21,304 nucleotides of DNA from NCBI GenBank assembly GCA_002421805.1, contig DISM01000002.1, positions 145,762 to 167,065 of the forward strand, read 5' to 3'. Positions 1 to 8,465 of this stretch are shown piece by piece. A program made the position numbers and the translations under genes. Source of the DNA: Candidatus Omnitrophica bacterium UBA6210. Lineage in GTDB: Bacteria; Omnitrophota; Gorgyraeia; Velamenicoccales; Velamenicoccaceae. Below the pieces are notes generated by a model. That model was not told the DNA's origin. It did no database searches and saw nothing but the letters and a program-made list of their open reading frames with translations. How positions within the stretch are numbered: position 1 is the stretch's first letter; each line of letters begins with the position of its first letter.

Positions 1-603
1 AAGGAGGAGGAAGAAAAAACCAGAAGATTGAAAACCGCTACGGAGAATTTAGGAATGACTTTTCAGTCGGCCTTTGAGGATGCTGTTATTGAGGGGAAAA
101 AATTAAGCGAAGTCTTATCCAGCCTATTGGAAGACATTGAGCGCATTATTTTAAGAACCGCTGTCACGGGGCCATTAGCGGAGGCTTTAAAAACAGGAGT
201 TCTTTCTTTGTTTGGCATAAGTTCAGCCCAAGGAAATATCTTTTCTAACGGAAGACTTGTTCCTTTTAAGAACGGAGGGCTTATTCCCAGGCCGACGTTA
301 TTCCCTATGGCAAACGGCGGCGTGGGCCTTGCCGGTGAAGCGGGCACAGAGGCTATTATGCCCTTGTTTCGCACAGGAAGCGGTGATTTAGGCGTTAAAT
401 CGGGCGGCGGAGGGGTAGAGGTTAACGTTTATGCCCCCGAAGGCTCAAGCGTCAAAACCAACAGTCAAAAGATGGGCGATATAGAACAGATCAACATCAT
501 GATTGATGAAGCCGTGGCGGGATCGGTCGGCAGACCTGGCAGCAAGACCTATAAGGCGCTTAAAAATTCCTTTGGGTTAAGACAGTCATTGACGACGCGG
601 TAG
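1..603 (+). CDS. Tape measure protein, C-terminal end (5' truncated)
   Basis: The reading frame is open from base 1, so the gene starts before the window; the TTG at 28 is only an internal codon. About 200 residues remain. The first part is charged and helical, followed by a hydrophobic stretch and then a Gly/Asn-rich tail with the motifs NGGLIPRP, MANGGVGLAGEAGTEA and IMPLFR. This tail is typical of the C-termini of siphovirus tape measure proteins, which set tail length and sit inside the tail tube. Its place just before tail-tip genes fits. The family call rests on motif recognition and gene order. The missing N-terminal part would normally be several hundred residues of coiled coil. Confidence 0.8.
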   Translation, partial: KEEEEKTRRLKTATENLGMTFQSAFEDAVIEGKKLSEVLSSLLEDIERIILRTAVTGPLAEALKTGVLSLFGISSAQGNIFSNGRLVPFKNGGLIPRPTLFPMANGGVGLAGEAGTEAIMPLFRTGSGDLGVKSGGGGVEVNVYAPEGSSVKTNSQKMGDIEQINIMIDEAVAGSVGRPGSKTYKALKNSFGLRQSLTTR

Positions 604-618
604 AAAATGCAAAACATA

Positions 619-1026
619 TTATTTTTGCCAACTTGTAACAAAACCATTCTCGACGTAAACATACATGACGCTTTCGTAACTATTATGATAAACGTATTGG
701 CTATGTTTTCCCCATATCCCAACGCTTTGGTTTATATCATACGGGAAGCCGAACGAACATATCAGTCCGAGTTCGCTCATGCCGATAAAAATACTTCCGC
801 TATCTATTGCTTCCCATTCACTCTCTTTAATTTCTCTTCTGCGATAAATCTCATCGCGAATTTTTTTAGATTTTGTTGTCGCATATGCGTTGCACAAGGT
901 TATCGTATTTTGCCCTTGAAGCTGGCTTGGTGACATGAATGATAATCGAACAGGAGAACCAGCGCATCCTGTTAAAAGTAGGGAAGAAAAAATAAAGAAA
1001 ACACAGAGGGTGATCTTGGATTTCAT
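619..1026 (-). CDS. Phage moron: small lipoprotein
   Basis: A 135-residue protein on the strand opposite to all tail genes. The N-terminus has Lys2 and Lys4, a hydrophobic core and a lipobox L18-T19-G20-C21, followed by Ala22. This predicts a lipoprotein that would go to the outer membrane in a diderm host under the usual +2 rule. The C-terminal half (FIGMSELGLICSFG..., ending VYVENGFVTSWQ) has the look of small BamE/OmlA-like lipoproteins found in bacteria and prophages. The reading frame stays open further upstream, but the promoter and signal peptide place the start at 1026. Convergent and inserted between tail genes, it fits a lysogenic-conversion gene, perhaps for superinfection exclusion; that role is inferred. 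Confidence 0.78.
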   Translation of the reverse strand: MKSKITLCVFFIFSSLLLTGCAGSPVRLSFMSPSQLQGQNTITLCNAYATTKSKKIRDEIYRRREIKESEWEAIDSGSIFIGMSELGLICSFGFPYDINQSVGIWGKHSQYVYHNSYESVMYVYVENGFVTSWQK

Positions 1027-1036
1027 GGTAATTGAA

Positions 1037-1065
1037 AAAATAGCATATTTTTCTTTATTTGTCAA
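1037..1065 (-). promoter_or_regulatory. Sigma70-like promoter of the lipoprotein moron
   Basis: On the reverse strand a perfect -35 TTGACA (1060-1065) is followed by a 17-base spacer and a -10 TATTTT (1037-1042). Only 10 bases separate the -10 from the ATG at 1026, so the predicted mRNA would have a leader of about 3-4 bases. No Shine-Dalgarno sequence is visible before the ATG. Confidence 0.75.
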
Positions 1066-1083
1066 ATAAGAAAGGACTAAACG

Positions 1084-1449
1084 ATGGACACCTGGCCGGT
1101 AACGCTGCCACAAAGACTTTCCGCTGATGCGTCTGTTCAGGATGACGAAAGCAGGGCCACAACGGATATGGATGCCGGGCCCGCTTCCGTTCGTAACAGG
1201 TTCACGGCAATCACCCAGACTGCCAAAGGCTCCATGATCCTGACCGGCGCGCAGCTGGTAACATTTAACACTTTTTTCAGGACGACGATCAAGCACGGAT
1301 CGTTGTCTTTCTACTGGATACATCCCTTCACCGAAGAGGCGGCAACGATCAGATTCAAGAGCAAGCCGGAATGGAAGTGTATCAAATCAGACGCAAGCGT
1401 CAATGACAGATTATTCCAGGCAGCCTTCGAGCTTGAGATCCAGCCATGA
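1084..1449 (+). CDS. Tail-tip region protein, unknown family
   Basis: A 121-residue protein starting at an ATG preceded by AAAGGA at good spacing. It begins WPVTLPQRL and ends with a beta-rich segment (SLSFYWIHPF, then FKSKPEW and FELEIQP). The length, the position between tape measure and DUF1833 genes, and the beta-rich character resemble the minor tail proteins that lambda-like phages carry here (in the place of gpM/gpL). No motif gives a precise family. It overlaps the next gene by 4 bases, so it is probably translationally coupled to the tail-tip operon. Confidence 0.65.
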   Translation: MDTWPVTLPQRLSADASVQDDESRATTDMDAGPASVRNRFTAITQTAKGSMILTGAQLVTFNTFFRTTIKHGSLSFYWIHPFTEEAATIRFKSKPEWKCIKSDASVNDRLFQAAFELEIQP

Positions 1450-1913
1450 CAGATATCTCAGACGATTTAAAACAAGACGCCTGGCAAAACGAGAGCGATC
1501 TTCCGCTGATCCTCTTGACCATAAGCCATGCTGATCTTGAAGACGATATCCGTGTGGTCAATAACAAAGAGGCCGTTACGTCGAACGGTTTGGAATATAT
1601 CGCCTTCCCATTTGAAATTCAGCTCCCGGACTCAAAAGAGGATTCTCAGCCTTCGGCCAAACTCACTATCTCGAACGTCTCAAGAGAGATTGGCCTGGCA
1701 ATCAGGTCGATATCTACGCCCCCAAGCGTGACAATAGCGGTGGTGAGGCAGGAAACGCCGGATATCGTGGAGGCCCAGTTCGTCGGGATGCGGCTCAATA
1801 ATGTCAAATATAACGTGATGACGGTAACGGCTGATCTGGAGTTTGAGGATTTGACCAGGGAGGAGTTTCCTTCTCTTAAGTTCTCGCCGTCCATCTTTAA
1901 GTCAATCCTATGA
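1446..1913 (+). CDS. DUF1833 family tail protein
   Basis: A 155-residue, acidic, beta-rich protein. The pattern of a Thr/Ser-rich strand (PLILLTISH), an 'FPFEIQLPDS' segment, 'AKLTISNVSREI' and a C-terminal 'VTADLEFEDLTREEFPSLKFSPSIF' matches the DUF1833 proteins found directly upstream of NlpC/P60 genes in many siphoviruses. The role is structural in the distal tail, by position. The start ATG overlaps the upstream stop (4 bases) and its own stop overlaps the next ATG, showing tight coupling. Confidence 0.75.
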   Translation: MTDISDDLKQDAWQNESDLPLILLTISHADLEDDIRVVNNKEAVTSNGLEYIAFPFEIQLPDSKEDSQPSAKLTISNVSREIGLAIRSISTPPSVTIAVVRQETPDIVEAQFVGMRLNNVKYNVMTVTADLEFEDLTREEFPSLKFSPSIFKSIL

Positions 1914-2365
1914 CGCTCGGTGAATTTATTGAAAAAGCTCTGCGCGTAAGGTTTAAAGACAAAGGCCGGGATTATTCGGCTTGGGATTGTTATTCGGTGG
2001 TCTTGTTGGCTTACCGGGAAATTCTCAATATAGAGCTTCCAAGCTTTGTAGATGATTATGTTGATGCAGGAGATACGCCGGCGTCCCGGCGTGTCATTCA
2101 TGACATCATTTTACGCCAGAAGCAAAACTGGACCCGGATAGATGATCCGCAGGCGTTAGATGTGGTCCTTTTCCAGTTTGGGGATGCCCAGACACATCTT
2201 GGCCTTATGGTGGATAAAAAAAGGTTTCTCCATTGCGAGAAAAAAATTAACACAGTTATTGAGAGGTTAGACAGCGCGAAATGGGCGAAGCGGGTGGAAG
2301 GGGTTTATCGGCTAAAAGCCGTCGGCTGTTCATCAAAGGAAGGCTTTAAAATAAACAAGGTCTAA
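1910..2365 (+). CDS. NlpC/P60 family tail-tip hydrolase
   Basis: A 151-residue protein. The N-terminal motif W25-D26-C27-Y-S-V-V supplies the nucleophilic cysteine of NlpC/P60 endopeptidases; H96 in AQTHLGL and H108 in FLHCEK are candidates for the catalytic histidine and third residue. Such proteins (compare the C-terminal domain of lambda gpK) sit at the tail tip and are thought to cut peptidoglycan during DNA entry. It lies between DUF1833 and the J-like gene, the usual place. The start ATG overlaps the previous stop codon. Confidence 0.82.
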   Translation: MTLGEFIEKALRVRFKDKGRDYSAWDCYSVVLLAYREILNIELPSFVDDYVDAGDTPASRRVIHDIILRQKQNWTRIDDPQALDVVLFQFGDAQTHLGLMVDKKRFLHCEKKINTVIERLDSAKWAKRVEGVYRLKAVGCSSKEGFKINKV

Positions 2366-2376
2366 TTCAGGAAAAA

Positions 2377-5300
2377 ATGCCCAATAAGATAAAAATGACG
2401 GCCGTGGTCCACCCATTCAAATCCGAGAGGAGCAAGCTCGAATTTGAAGAGGGATTAACGGTCAAAGATATGGTCCTGATCGCACAGCCGGATGCGGCGA
2501 AGCTGCGCCACGCTGTCGTTTTCATCAATGGAAAGGTCATCCCAAAGAAGTTTTGGGCCGAGCATAGGCCAAAGGCCGGCCAGCTGGTGGAAGTTCGGGC
2601 CTGTCCTATTCCCCATGGAGGAGGAGGAGGAGGTAAGAACGTTCTTAGATTCGTTCTTACAATAGCCGTCATAGCCTTGTCTGTCTGGGCCGGTGGCGCC
2701 CTGGCCGGGGCCGCGAACACTCTTTTTGGACTTAGTGCCACAGCTTTAAGAGTGGCGACAGCTGTTTTTACAGCGCTCACAGCGGCCGCCGGATTACTCG
2801 CCGTCAATGCCCTGTGTCCCACCACGAGTTCTTCGACATCTTCATTATCTGGTTCTGATACGCCAGATAGCAACACGCTGTATATTGAAGGCTCGAGCAA
2901 TTCTGTGGATCCATTCGGCGTTGTTCCTGTGACCCTGGGGAAATACCGCCAGACGCCTCGCCAGGGATCAAAACCATATACCGAAATCATCGGAGAGGAT
3001 CAGTTCTTCCGGATGCTCTTTGTCTGGGGGATAGGGCCGCTCTCAATCGATGAAGCTTCAATGAAAATAGGGGATACCCTGCTCAGCGAGTTTTCCGATT
3101 ATCAGATTGAGCACAGGGAGGGATATGATACGGACGAGCCATTGACGTTGTTCCCAAGCGCCGTAAGCGAGGAGGATTTTCAGGTCGCCTTAACGGCGGC
3201 GGGCGACTGGATCACGCGCACGACAACGATTAACGCCGATGAGATCAGCATTGATATTTCTTTCCCGGGCGGCCTCGTGGAATATGACGCGAACGGAAAC
3301 AAGCAGTCCCGGGCTGTCAATGTGGAAATCCAATACCGTAAAACAGACAGTGGCGATCCTTGGTCGAGCATAGACACCGCGGGGGAAAAATTCCAGGTGA
3401 CCTGTGACGCCTCCTGGCTCAACAAGACCGGAGACACCCTTGACAGCATAACATTTACAGGCAAGAAGACGTCGTCCTTGAGATTCGGTGTCCGTTGGGG
3501 GGTAGTAGAGGAGAGGACACAATATGACGTCAGGATCCGCAGGACAACGGCAGATACGGAATCAACCCTCATTTCCGATTTGACCTATTGGACGGCACTG
3601 CGTTCCATCAAGATTGAAGATCCGGTAGACTCTCCGGTTCCTTTGGCCATGACGGCCTTAGTCATTAAGGCCACGGACCAGCTCAATGGGATTATAGATA
3701 CTTTTTCCGGGATCGTAACAAGGGTATGTCCAGATTGGGATTCAACAACAGAGACCTGGATTACCCGGGCGACGCAGAACCCGGCATCCCTGTTACGGTT
3801 TGTTTTACAGGGCAATGGCATGGCGGTTCCTTTGGAGGACGCCAGGATTGATCTTGAGGCCTTGGCAGACTGGCATGAGTTTTGTGATGAGAAGGGTTTT
3901 AAATTCAACCAGGTCCGCGATTATTCCGCCTCCGTTTGGGAAACTTTAAAGGACATCTGCGCAGTCGGCCGCGCCGCTCCCACAATGGTAGACGGAAAAT
4001 GGTCTGTCGTTATTGATCGCGAGCAGGCCACTCCCGTCAGCGTTATAACGCCGAGGAATAGCTTTGACTTCTCGGCTGAGAAGTTCTTTTTAGACCCGCC
4101 GCACGGCTGGCGTATCCAATTCTCGAATGAGGACCAGGACTATAAGACTGATGAACGCCGGGTTTACCGCGATGGATACAACGACGATAACGCCATTAAG
4201 TTTGAAACACTGGACTTGATCGGGGTCACTGATCCAGATCAGATCTATAAACTTGGCCGCTGGCGGATAGCTCAGGTTCTCAATCAGCCGGAGCGCTGGA
4301 CCTTCAAACAGGATATGGAGTTTTTGACCTACCGGCGCGGAGATTGGGTCAAGATAGCGCATGATGTCATGATTATAGGACTTGCCCAAGGAAGAGTTAA
4401 AAGCGTAGTCACAACCGTAGAGGATAAGACTGTTGTTTCCATCGAGCTTGATGAGGAAGTCACGATGGAGGCAGGCAAGACCTATGGTGTCGTCATCCGA
4501 ACCTTGGACAATCCGGATCTTTCCACGCAGGTCCTGACGTCCGAAGGAACAACAAAAGAACTTGTTTTTTCAGAAGGAATAGCCGCTGTGGGTTCCCCAG
4601 GTGAGCAGGCCGTGAATGTCGGTGACGTTGTCTGTTTTGGGGAATTCGGCGAGGAAACAGAGGACGCAACTGTCATCTCAATATCCCCTGACAATAATCT
4701 CCAAGCCACAATCATCGCCGTTCCCTACCGGCCGGCTATCTACGCTTGCGATACGGAAGAGATTCCAGAGTTCGTGACAAAAATTTCGGCGCAGGATGCA
4801 ATCCCGGCGCCAAATGTGACATCAATGGTTTCCGATGAAACCGCAATCGTCATAAGTTCTTCTGGAACCTTGAAAATAAGGATCGGGATAAACTTCGATC
4901 CGTTAAACACAAACATTTTTGGAACAGGAAACGAGCTTATTGTTCAGATCAGACAGAATGGGACAGGAGAGTCTTTTTACCCGGCGGTCATAGAAGAACA
5001 AGGAAAAGGCTACGTATTTATCGGAGATATACGGACAAAAGAAATTGTCGATATTCGCCTGAGGTGGAAGGTCGGCGGGAAGCTGCTTTCGGGCCCATGG
5101 ACAACTATCACTGGCTATACCGTTGTCGGGCGGTCCACAAGCCCTTCTCCGCTCAAGAACATGACCATTTCAGCCATCGGCGGCCAGGCAATGATCCGTT
5201 GGGATAAACCTGATGAGCTGGACGTGCTTTATGGCGGAGAGGTTGAGTTCAGGCATTCCCCACTACTGGAAGACGCTTCTTGGGGGACCAGTGTCAGCAT

Positions 5301-5919
5301 AGGCCAATCTGCCTTAGCAAGAACTTTGTTCACAGTGTTGCCTTTGAAGGAGGGAACATATTTTGCAAGGGTATACGATGTTGACGGAAATCCATCAGAT
5401 ACCATAACAGTCGTGACAACAAAACAGGTGAGCGTCAACGCTTTCGCTTCCGTCACGACATTGGATGAAGCGCCTGGCTTTTTGGGGTCACACGATGGAA
5501 CAGAGGAGGCCGAGGGGGCGCTGAAACTCATTGACGGATCTTCTCCTGAGATTTTGGCCGGGACTTATTATCTTGCAGACGGGATTGATCTTGTCTCCGT
5601 CAAAAACGTGAGAGTGACGACAAGGTTATCCGTCAGCATTTACAACGTTAATGACGAGGTAGACTCAAGGCTTTCCAATATCGATACGTGGCAGGATTTT
5701 GACGGCAGCGTTAACGGAGGCGCGGATGCGCGGATATATGTCAGACATACGGATGACGATCCGGCAGGCTCTCCGGTTGCTTGGAGCTCCTGGGAGAGAT
5801 TAGACAGCGCGGAGTTCAACGCGAGGGCCTTTCAGTTCTACGTCGTTCTTGACAGGGAAAGCGTTGATTACAACATCTTGATTAGTGAGCTGGGAATAGA
5901 TATTGACGAAATAGCTTAA
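2377..5919 (+). CDS. Tail central tip protein, I-like N-terminus fused to J-like body
   Basis: A 1180-residue protein starting at ATG 2377 after an AGGAAAA ribosome site. Residues 1-85 look like a beta-grasp domain (FEEGLTVKDM..., HAVVFINGKV..., RPKAGQLVEV). A six-Gly linker follows, then hydrophobic helices at about 88-145, as in lambda gpI. The remainder is J-like: 'YIEGSSNSVDPFGVVPVTLG', 'TEIIGEDQFFRMLFVWGIGPLSI' and a long beta-rich core typical of the phage tail host-specificity family. Around 918-1010 there is a fibronectin-type-III-like segment (MTISAIGGQAMIRWDKP). The protein should form the tail tip, contact the receptor and guide DNA exit. The I+J joining in one chain is common in some phages but differs from lambda. 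Confidence 0.88.
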   Translation: MPNKIKMTAVVHPFKSERSKLEFEEGLTVKDMVLIAQPDAAKLRHAVVFINGKVIPKKFWAEHRPKAGQLVEVRACPIPHGGGGGGKNVLRFVLTIAVIALSVWAGGALAGAANTLFGLSATALRVATAVFTALTAAAGLLAVNALCPTTSSSTSSLSGSDTPDSNTLYIEGSSNSVDPFGVVPVTLGKYRQTPRQGSKPYTEIIGEDQFFRMLFVWGIGPLSIDEASMKIGDTLLSEFSDYQIEHREGYDTDEPLTLFPSAVSEEDFQVALTAAGDWITRTTTINADEISIDISFPGGLVEYDANGNKQSRAVNVEIQYRKTDSGDPWSSIDTAGEKFQVTCDASWLNKTGDTLDSITFTGKKTSSLRFGVRWGVVEERTQYDVRIRRTTADTESTLISDLTYWTALRSIKIEDPVDSPVPLAMTALVIKATDQLNGIIDTFSGIVTRVCPDWDSTTETWITRATQNPASLLRFVLQGNGMAVPLEDARIDLEALADWHEFCDEKGFKFNQVRDYSASVWETLKDICAVGRAAPTMVDGKWSVVIDREQATPVSVITPRNSFDFSAEKFFLDPPHGWRIQFSNEDQDYKTDERRVYRDGYNDDNAIKFETLDLIGVTDPDQIYKLGRWRIAQVLNQPERWTFKQDMEFLTYRRGDWVKIAHDVMIIGLAQGRVKSVVTTVEDKTVVSIELDEEVTMEAGKTYGVVIRTLDNPDLSTQVLTSEGTTKELVFSEGIAAVGSPGEQAVNVGDVVCFGEFGEETEDATVISISPDNNLQATIIAVPYRPAIYACDTEEIPEFVTKISAQDAIPAPNVTSMVSDETAIVISSSGTLKIRIGINFDPLNTNIFGTGNELIVQIRQNGTGESFYPAVIEEQGKGYVFIGDIRTKEIVDIRLRWKVGGKLLSGPWTTITGYTVVGRSTSPSPLKNMTISAIGGQAMIRWDKPDELDVLYGGEVEFRHSPLLEDASWGTSVSIGQSALARTLFTVLPLKEGTYFARVYDVDGNPSDTITVVTTKQVSVNAFASVTTLDEAPGFLGSHDGTEEAEGALKLIDGSSPEILAGTYYLADGIDLVSVKNVRVTTRLSVSIYNVNDEVDSRLSNIDTWQDFDGSVNGGADARIYVRHTDDDPAGSPVAWSSWERLDSAEFNARAFQFYVVLDRESVDYNILISELGIDIDEIA

Positions 5920-5932
5920 AAAGGGGGATTTT

Positions 5933-6601
5933 ATGGCACAACATGATTACGTGATTGAAAATGCCGCCGGCGCCGCTGTCCGGGCCGATATTAACAATGT
6001 CTTGCAGGCCATCATCACCAATAACAGCGGGGCAACGGAGCCGGCAACAACATATCCGAATATGTGGTGGTATGACACGTCCACGGGATTGTTAAAACGC
6101 CGCAATAATGCGGATGACGCGTGGATTACCGTAGGGCTTGAGGCGGCCGATACGGATGGAACATTGGCGGCGAATTCCGACAGCAAGATAGCAACACAGA
6201 AAGCGACCAAGACCTATGCCGATACGAAAGTAGCAGCTTCGGCTTTGGATACCGACGGGACTTTGGCCGCTAATTCTGACTCGAAAGTGGCGACACAAAA
6301 AGCGGTTAAGACATATGCCGATACTCTCCTGGGGAGTTTCGACATTACGGATCATGTGGCAATCTTGACCGGGACGATCACGAATGGACAGACAATACCA
6401 CTTCCCGATGGATTCAGCCAGGCGCAATGTAAGTGGATGGTCTCTTTTGCCACGATTTACGGAAATGGGCTTGATCAACACGAAACCTTCGTTTTAGACG
6501 CTCATTGTTCCGCAGACGCAAATAGGGTCGTTACGGTCAACAACAAGAGGGGTTCGTCTTCATCGGCGACAGCAAACTATATGATCATTGGCATTAAATA
6601 A
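5933..6601 (+). CDS. Short tail fibre protein
   Basis: A 222-residue protein with a GGGGGA ribosome site. The N-terminus (MAQHDYVIENAAGAAVRADINNVLQAI, WWYDTSTGLLKRRN) is the conserved attachment part seen in many phage tail fibres. Residues 73-98 and 106-131 are near-identical repeats of DTDGTLAANSDSK.ATQKA.KTYADT, a common shaft element. The C-terminus is a beta-rich tip (FDITDHVAILTGTITNGQ) with one pair of Cys. It lies 13 bases after the J-like gene, so it is likely a receptor-binding fibre or a base for one. Confident as a fibre; the receptor is unknown. Confidence 0.8.
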   Translation: MAQHDYVIENAAGAAVRADINNVLQAIITNNSGATEPATTYPNMWWYDTSTGLLKRRNNADDAWITVGLEAADTDGTLAANSDSKIATQKATKTYADTKVAASALDTDGTLAANSDSKVATQKAVKTYADTLLGSFDITDHVAILTGTITNGQTIPLPDGFSQAQCKWMVSFATIYGNGLDQHETFVLDAHCSADANRVVTVNNKRGSSSSATANYMIIGIK

Positions 6602-6611
6602 GGAGGGTCAG

Positions 6612-6974
6612 ATGTCTTTTTACATTGTGAAAAATAAGAAAATCCTGGCAAGCTGCGACCGTAGGCCGGATGAGAATGACCTGGCTTCCCGCGGAGAAAC
6701 CGCTATCGAGGACCCGCGTGTTTTGGATATCAGCATGATCGCCGAAGAGGCCGGTCGGATCGTTCTTAAACCGGCAGAGCCCGTTGACCAGGTTGAGCAG
6801 CTTGAAAAACAGAAAATGTCCGTCGATCACGAGTTGTCACATTTGGCGATGCAAAAGCTTTATGATTTTCTCAAAACCAATGGTCAGACAACACCGGAAA
6901 TGGATGCCTTAAAACAGCAGAGCGACGCCCTGTCCGCACAGATAGATACTGAAAAGGCAAGGCCAGGCAAATAG
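6612..6974 (+). CDS. Small fibre-companion protein, possible assembly factor
   Basis: A 120-residue protein. The frame can be extended to an ATG at 6588, but the very strong AGGAGGG site at 6601-6607 sits just before ATG 6612, so that start is chosen. The N-terminus 'SFYIVKNKKILASCDRRPDENDLASRGE' resembles short proteins encoded right after tail fibres; the second half is Gln/Glu/Lys-rich and probably a helical coiled coil (residues about 60-115). It could be a fibre chaperone or a fibre accessory subunit. No catalytic motif is seen. Confidence 0.6.
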   Translation: MSFYIVKNKKILASCDRRPDENDLASRGETAIEDPRVLDISMIAEEAGRIVLKPAEPVDQVEQLEKQKMSVDHELSHLAMQKLYDFLKTNGQTTPEMDALKQQSDALSAQIDTEKARPGK

Positions 6975-6975
6975 C

Positions 6976-7875
6976 ATGAATTATATTTTAGACAGCTATT
7001 TTGGCTTTGGCGACAATATTTATCACATCCCTTTTGTGCATAAATTGGCACAACAGGGAGAGGTATTTATTTACACGCCATTCCCGGAGATGTTTCAATT
7101 TCCCAATGTCTATTGTTTAAAGCCGGTGACAAACCTGAAACTTCAAAATGAGAATATGACTAACAATGGCCTTTATTCCAACTCATCAGGCCATAAACCA
7201 AACGGCAATCATTTAAGGTTTAATTACGGCGAGGGGTTTAAGAAGGGCCTCACGATCATACAGTCGTTTGAGAAGCTGATCCCTCTGGGGGGCGATTGGT
7301 TTTTTGAGTTTACCCCTAAACCGTCTAAACAGGCAGAAGGAATCGCAGCCAGGGCAAGACATAGCAAAAAAAAATTATGCGTCGTCAGACTCCCGTCAGT
7401 GAGGAAAGAATGGGCCTGCCCGTCTCGTATGCCTTTGATGGAGTATTTTCAAATCTGTATTGATTTTGTCAGACAAAATTACTATATCGTCAGCGTTGGA
7501 GATATAGGCAACCAGGAGGAATTCACCGGACCGGAGCCGTTTGGGATAGACGAAAAAAGAGACAGACACTTTGTCAACCACTTCGGGATATGGGATGTTT
7601 TTGATCTGCTGAATAAAGCCGATTTAGTCATATCGCCCCAATGTAATATCCTGCCGATGTGTCAGATATTGCGAAAGAAGTCTTTTTTTATCTATGGGGG
7701 ATATGTCCCTCACGCTCCTTTGAACGATCCACGTTTTTATCAGGTAGGTTTTGTTGAACCTAATCCATTTTGTTTTTGTATCCGCAATGGCCAGGACGGG
7801 CATAGATGCAATAAAGAAATACCGCAGGATATCTTGTTGTCAAAATTACATGAGACAATAAAAAGGCAGGAATGA
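6976..7875 (+). CDS. Glycosyltransferase family 9-like protein
   Basis: A 299-residue protein. The N-terminus 'LDSYFGFGDNIYHIPFVHKLAQQGEVFIYTPFPEM' fits the first Rossmann domain of GT9 (heptosyltransferase-like, GT-B) enzymes, and 'VVRLPSVRKEWACPSRM', 'YYIVSVGDIGN' and 'DLLNKADLVISPQCNILPMCQIL' match the second domain, where the usual motif reads as a surveillance of nucleotide-sugar binding. Substrate unknown. The codons are more AT-rich than in the head and tail genes. It starts the three-gene glycan cassette and overlaps the next gene by 4 bases (ATGA). Confidence 0.72.
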   Translation: MNYILDSYFGFGDNIYHIPFVHKLAQQGEVFIYTPFPEMFQFPNVYCLKPVTNLKLQNENMTNNGLYSNSSGHKPNGNHLRFNYGEGFKKGLTIIQSFEKLIPLGGDWFFEFTPKPSKQAEGIAARARHSKKKLCVVRLPSVRKEWACPSRMPLMEYFQICIDFVRQNYYIVSVGDIGNQEEFTGPEPFGIDEKRDRHFVNHFGIWDVFDLLNKADLVISPQCNILPMCQILRKKSFFIYGGYVPHAPLNDPRFYQVGFVEPNPFCFCIRNGQDGHRCNKEIPQDILLSKLHETIKRQE

Positions 7876-8465
7876 AATTTATCTGGGACGTATATAAAGA
7901 AGAGGGATTCCTCAAGATCACCCCGCGTAATTACGATGTGGAATATTTCCATAAATATGAGGAATATTCTAAAACCCCTATGGGGGCAAGGTTGACTGAG
8001 GATAGAATTAATTTTGTGGATAGATGGCACACCGGCAAATTGCTGGATATCGGAGTCGGATCTGGCCAATTTTTAAAAGCCAGGGGAAATACCTACGGCT
8101 ATGACATAAACCCGGTTGGAATCAAGATGCTAAAGGATATCGGGAAATATGCTGACTGGAAGGACAGCGTATTTCCTGCGTATTCTTTTTTCGATAGCTT
8201 CGAGCACATAAAAGACCACATGACCATGCTCAACACCATGTGTCCAGGAACATTGATATTTATATCAATTCCTATCTTCAGGAATGTTCAACATATTTTT
8301 GATTCAAAACACTTCAGGCCTGATGAGCATTATTGGTATTTTACTACGCAAGGGCTTCTGCGGTATATGGTCAACTATGGATTCGCCTGTCTTGACATAG
8401 ATAATTTTGAAATTAGAGCCGGACGAGAGGATATCTGGTCTTTTGTTTTTGAGAAGAGGCGATAG
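7872..8465 (+). CDS. Class I SAM-dependent methyltransferase
   Basis: A 197-residue protein. Motif I is LLDIGVGSGQF, followed by YGYDINP (acidic residue for the SAM ribose) and a motif near 'YSFFDSFEHIKDH' typical of the Methyltransf_23 type. 'STPIFRNVQHIFDSKHFRPDEHYWYFT' style sequence, here starting ISIPIFRN, is common in sugar or lipid methyltransferases next to polysaccharide genes. It is coupled to genes on both sides (ATGA start, TAGTG end), so it probably acts on the same glycan. The exact acceptor is unknown. Confidence 0.8.
   Translation: MKFIWDVYKEEGFLKITPRNYDVEYFHKYEEYSKTPMGARLTEDRINFVDRWHTGKLLDIGVGSGQFLKARGNTYGYDINPVGIKMLKDIGKYADWKDSVFPAYSFFDSFEHIKDHMTMLNTMCPGTLIFISIPIFRNVQHIFDSKHFRPDEHYWYFTTQGLLRYMVNYGFACLDIDNFEIRAGREDIWSFVFEKRR

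Noticed and set aside
607..933. Forward-strand frame after the tape measure gene
   Set aside because: It lies across the lipoprotein gene, which has a lipobox and a consensus promoter; no ribosome site or family match.
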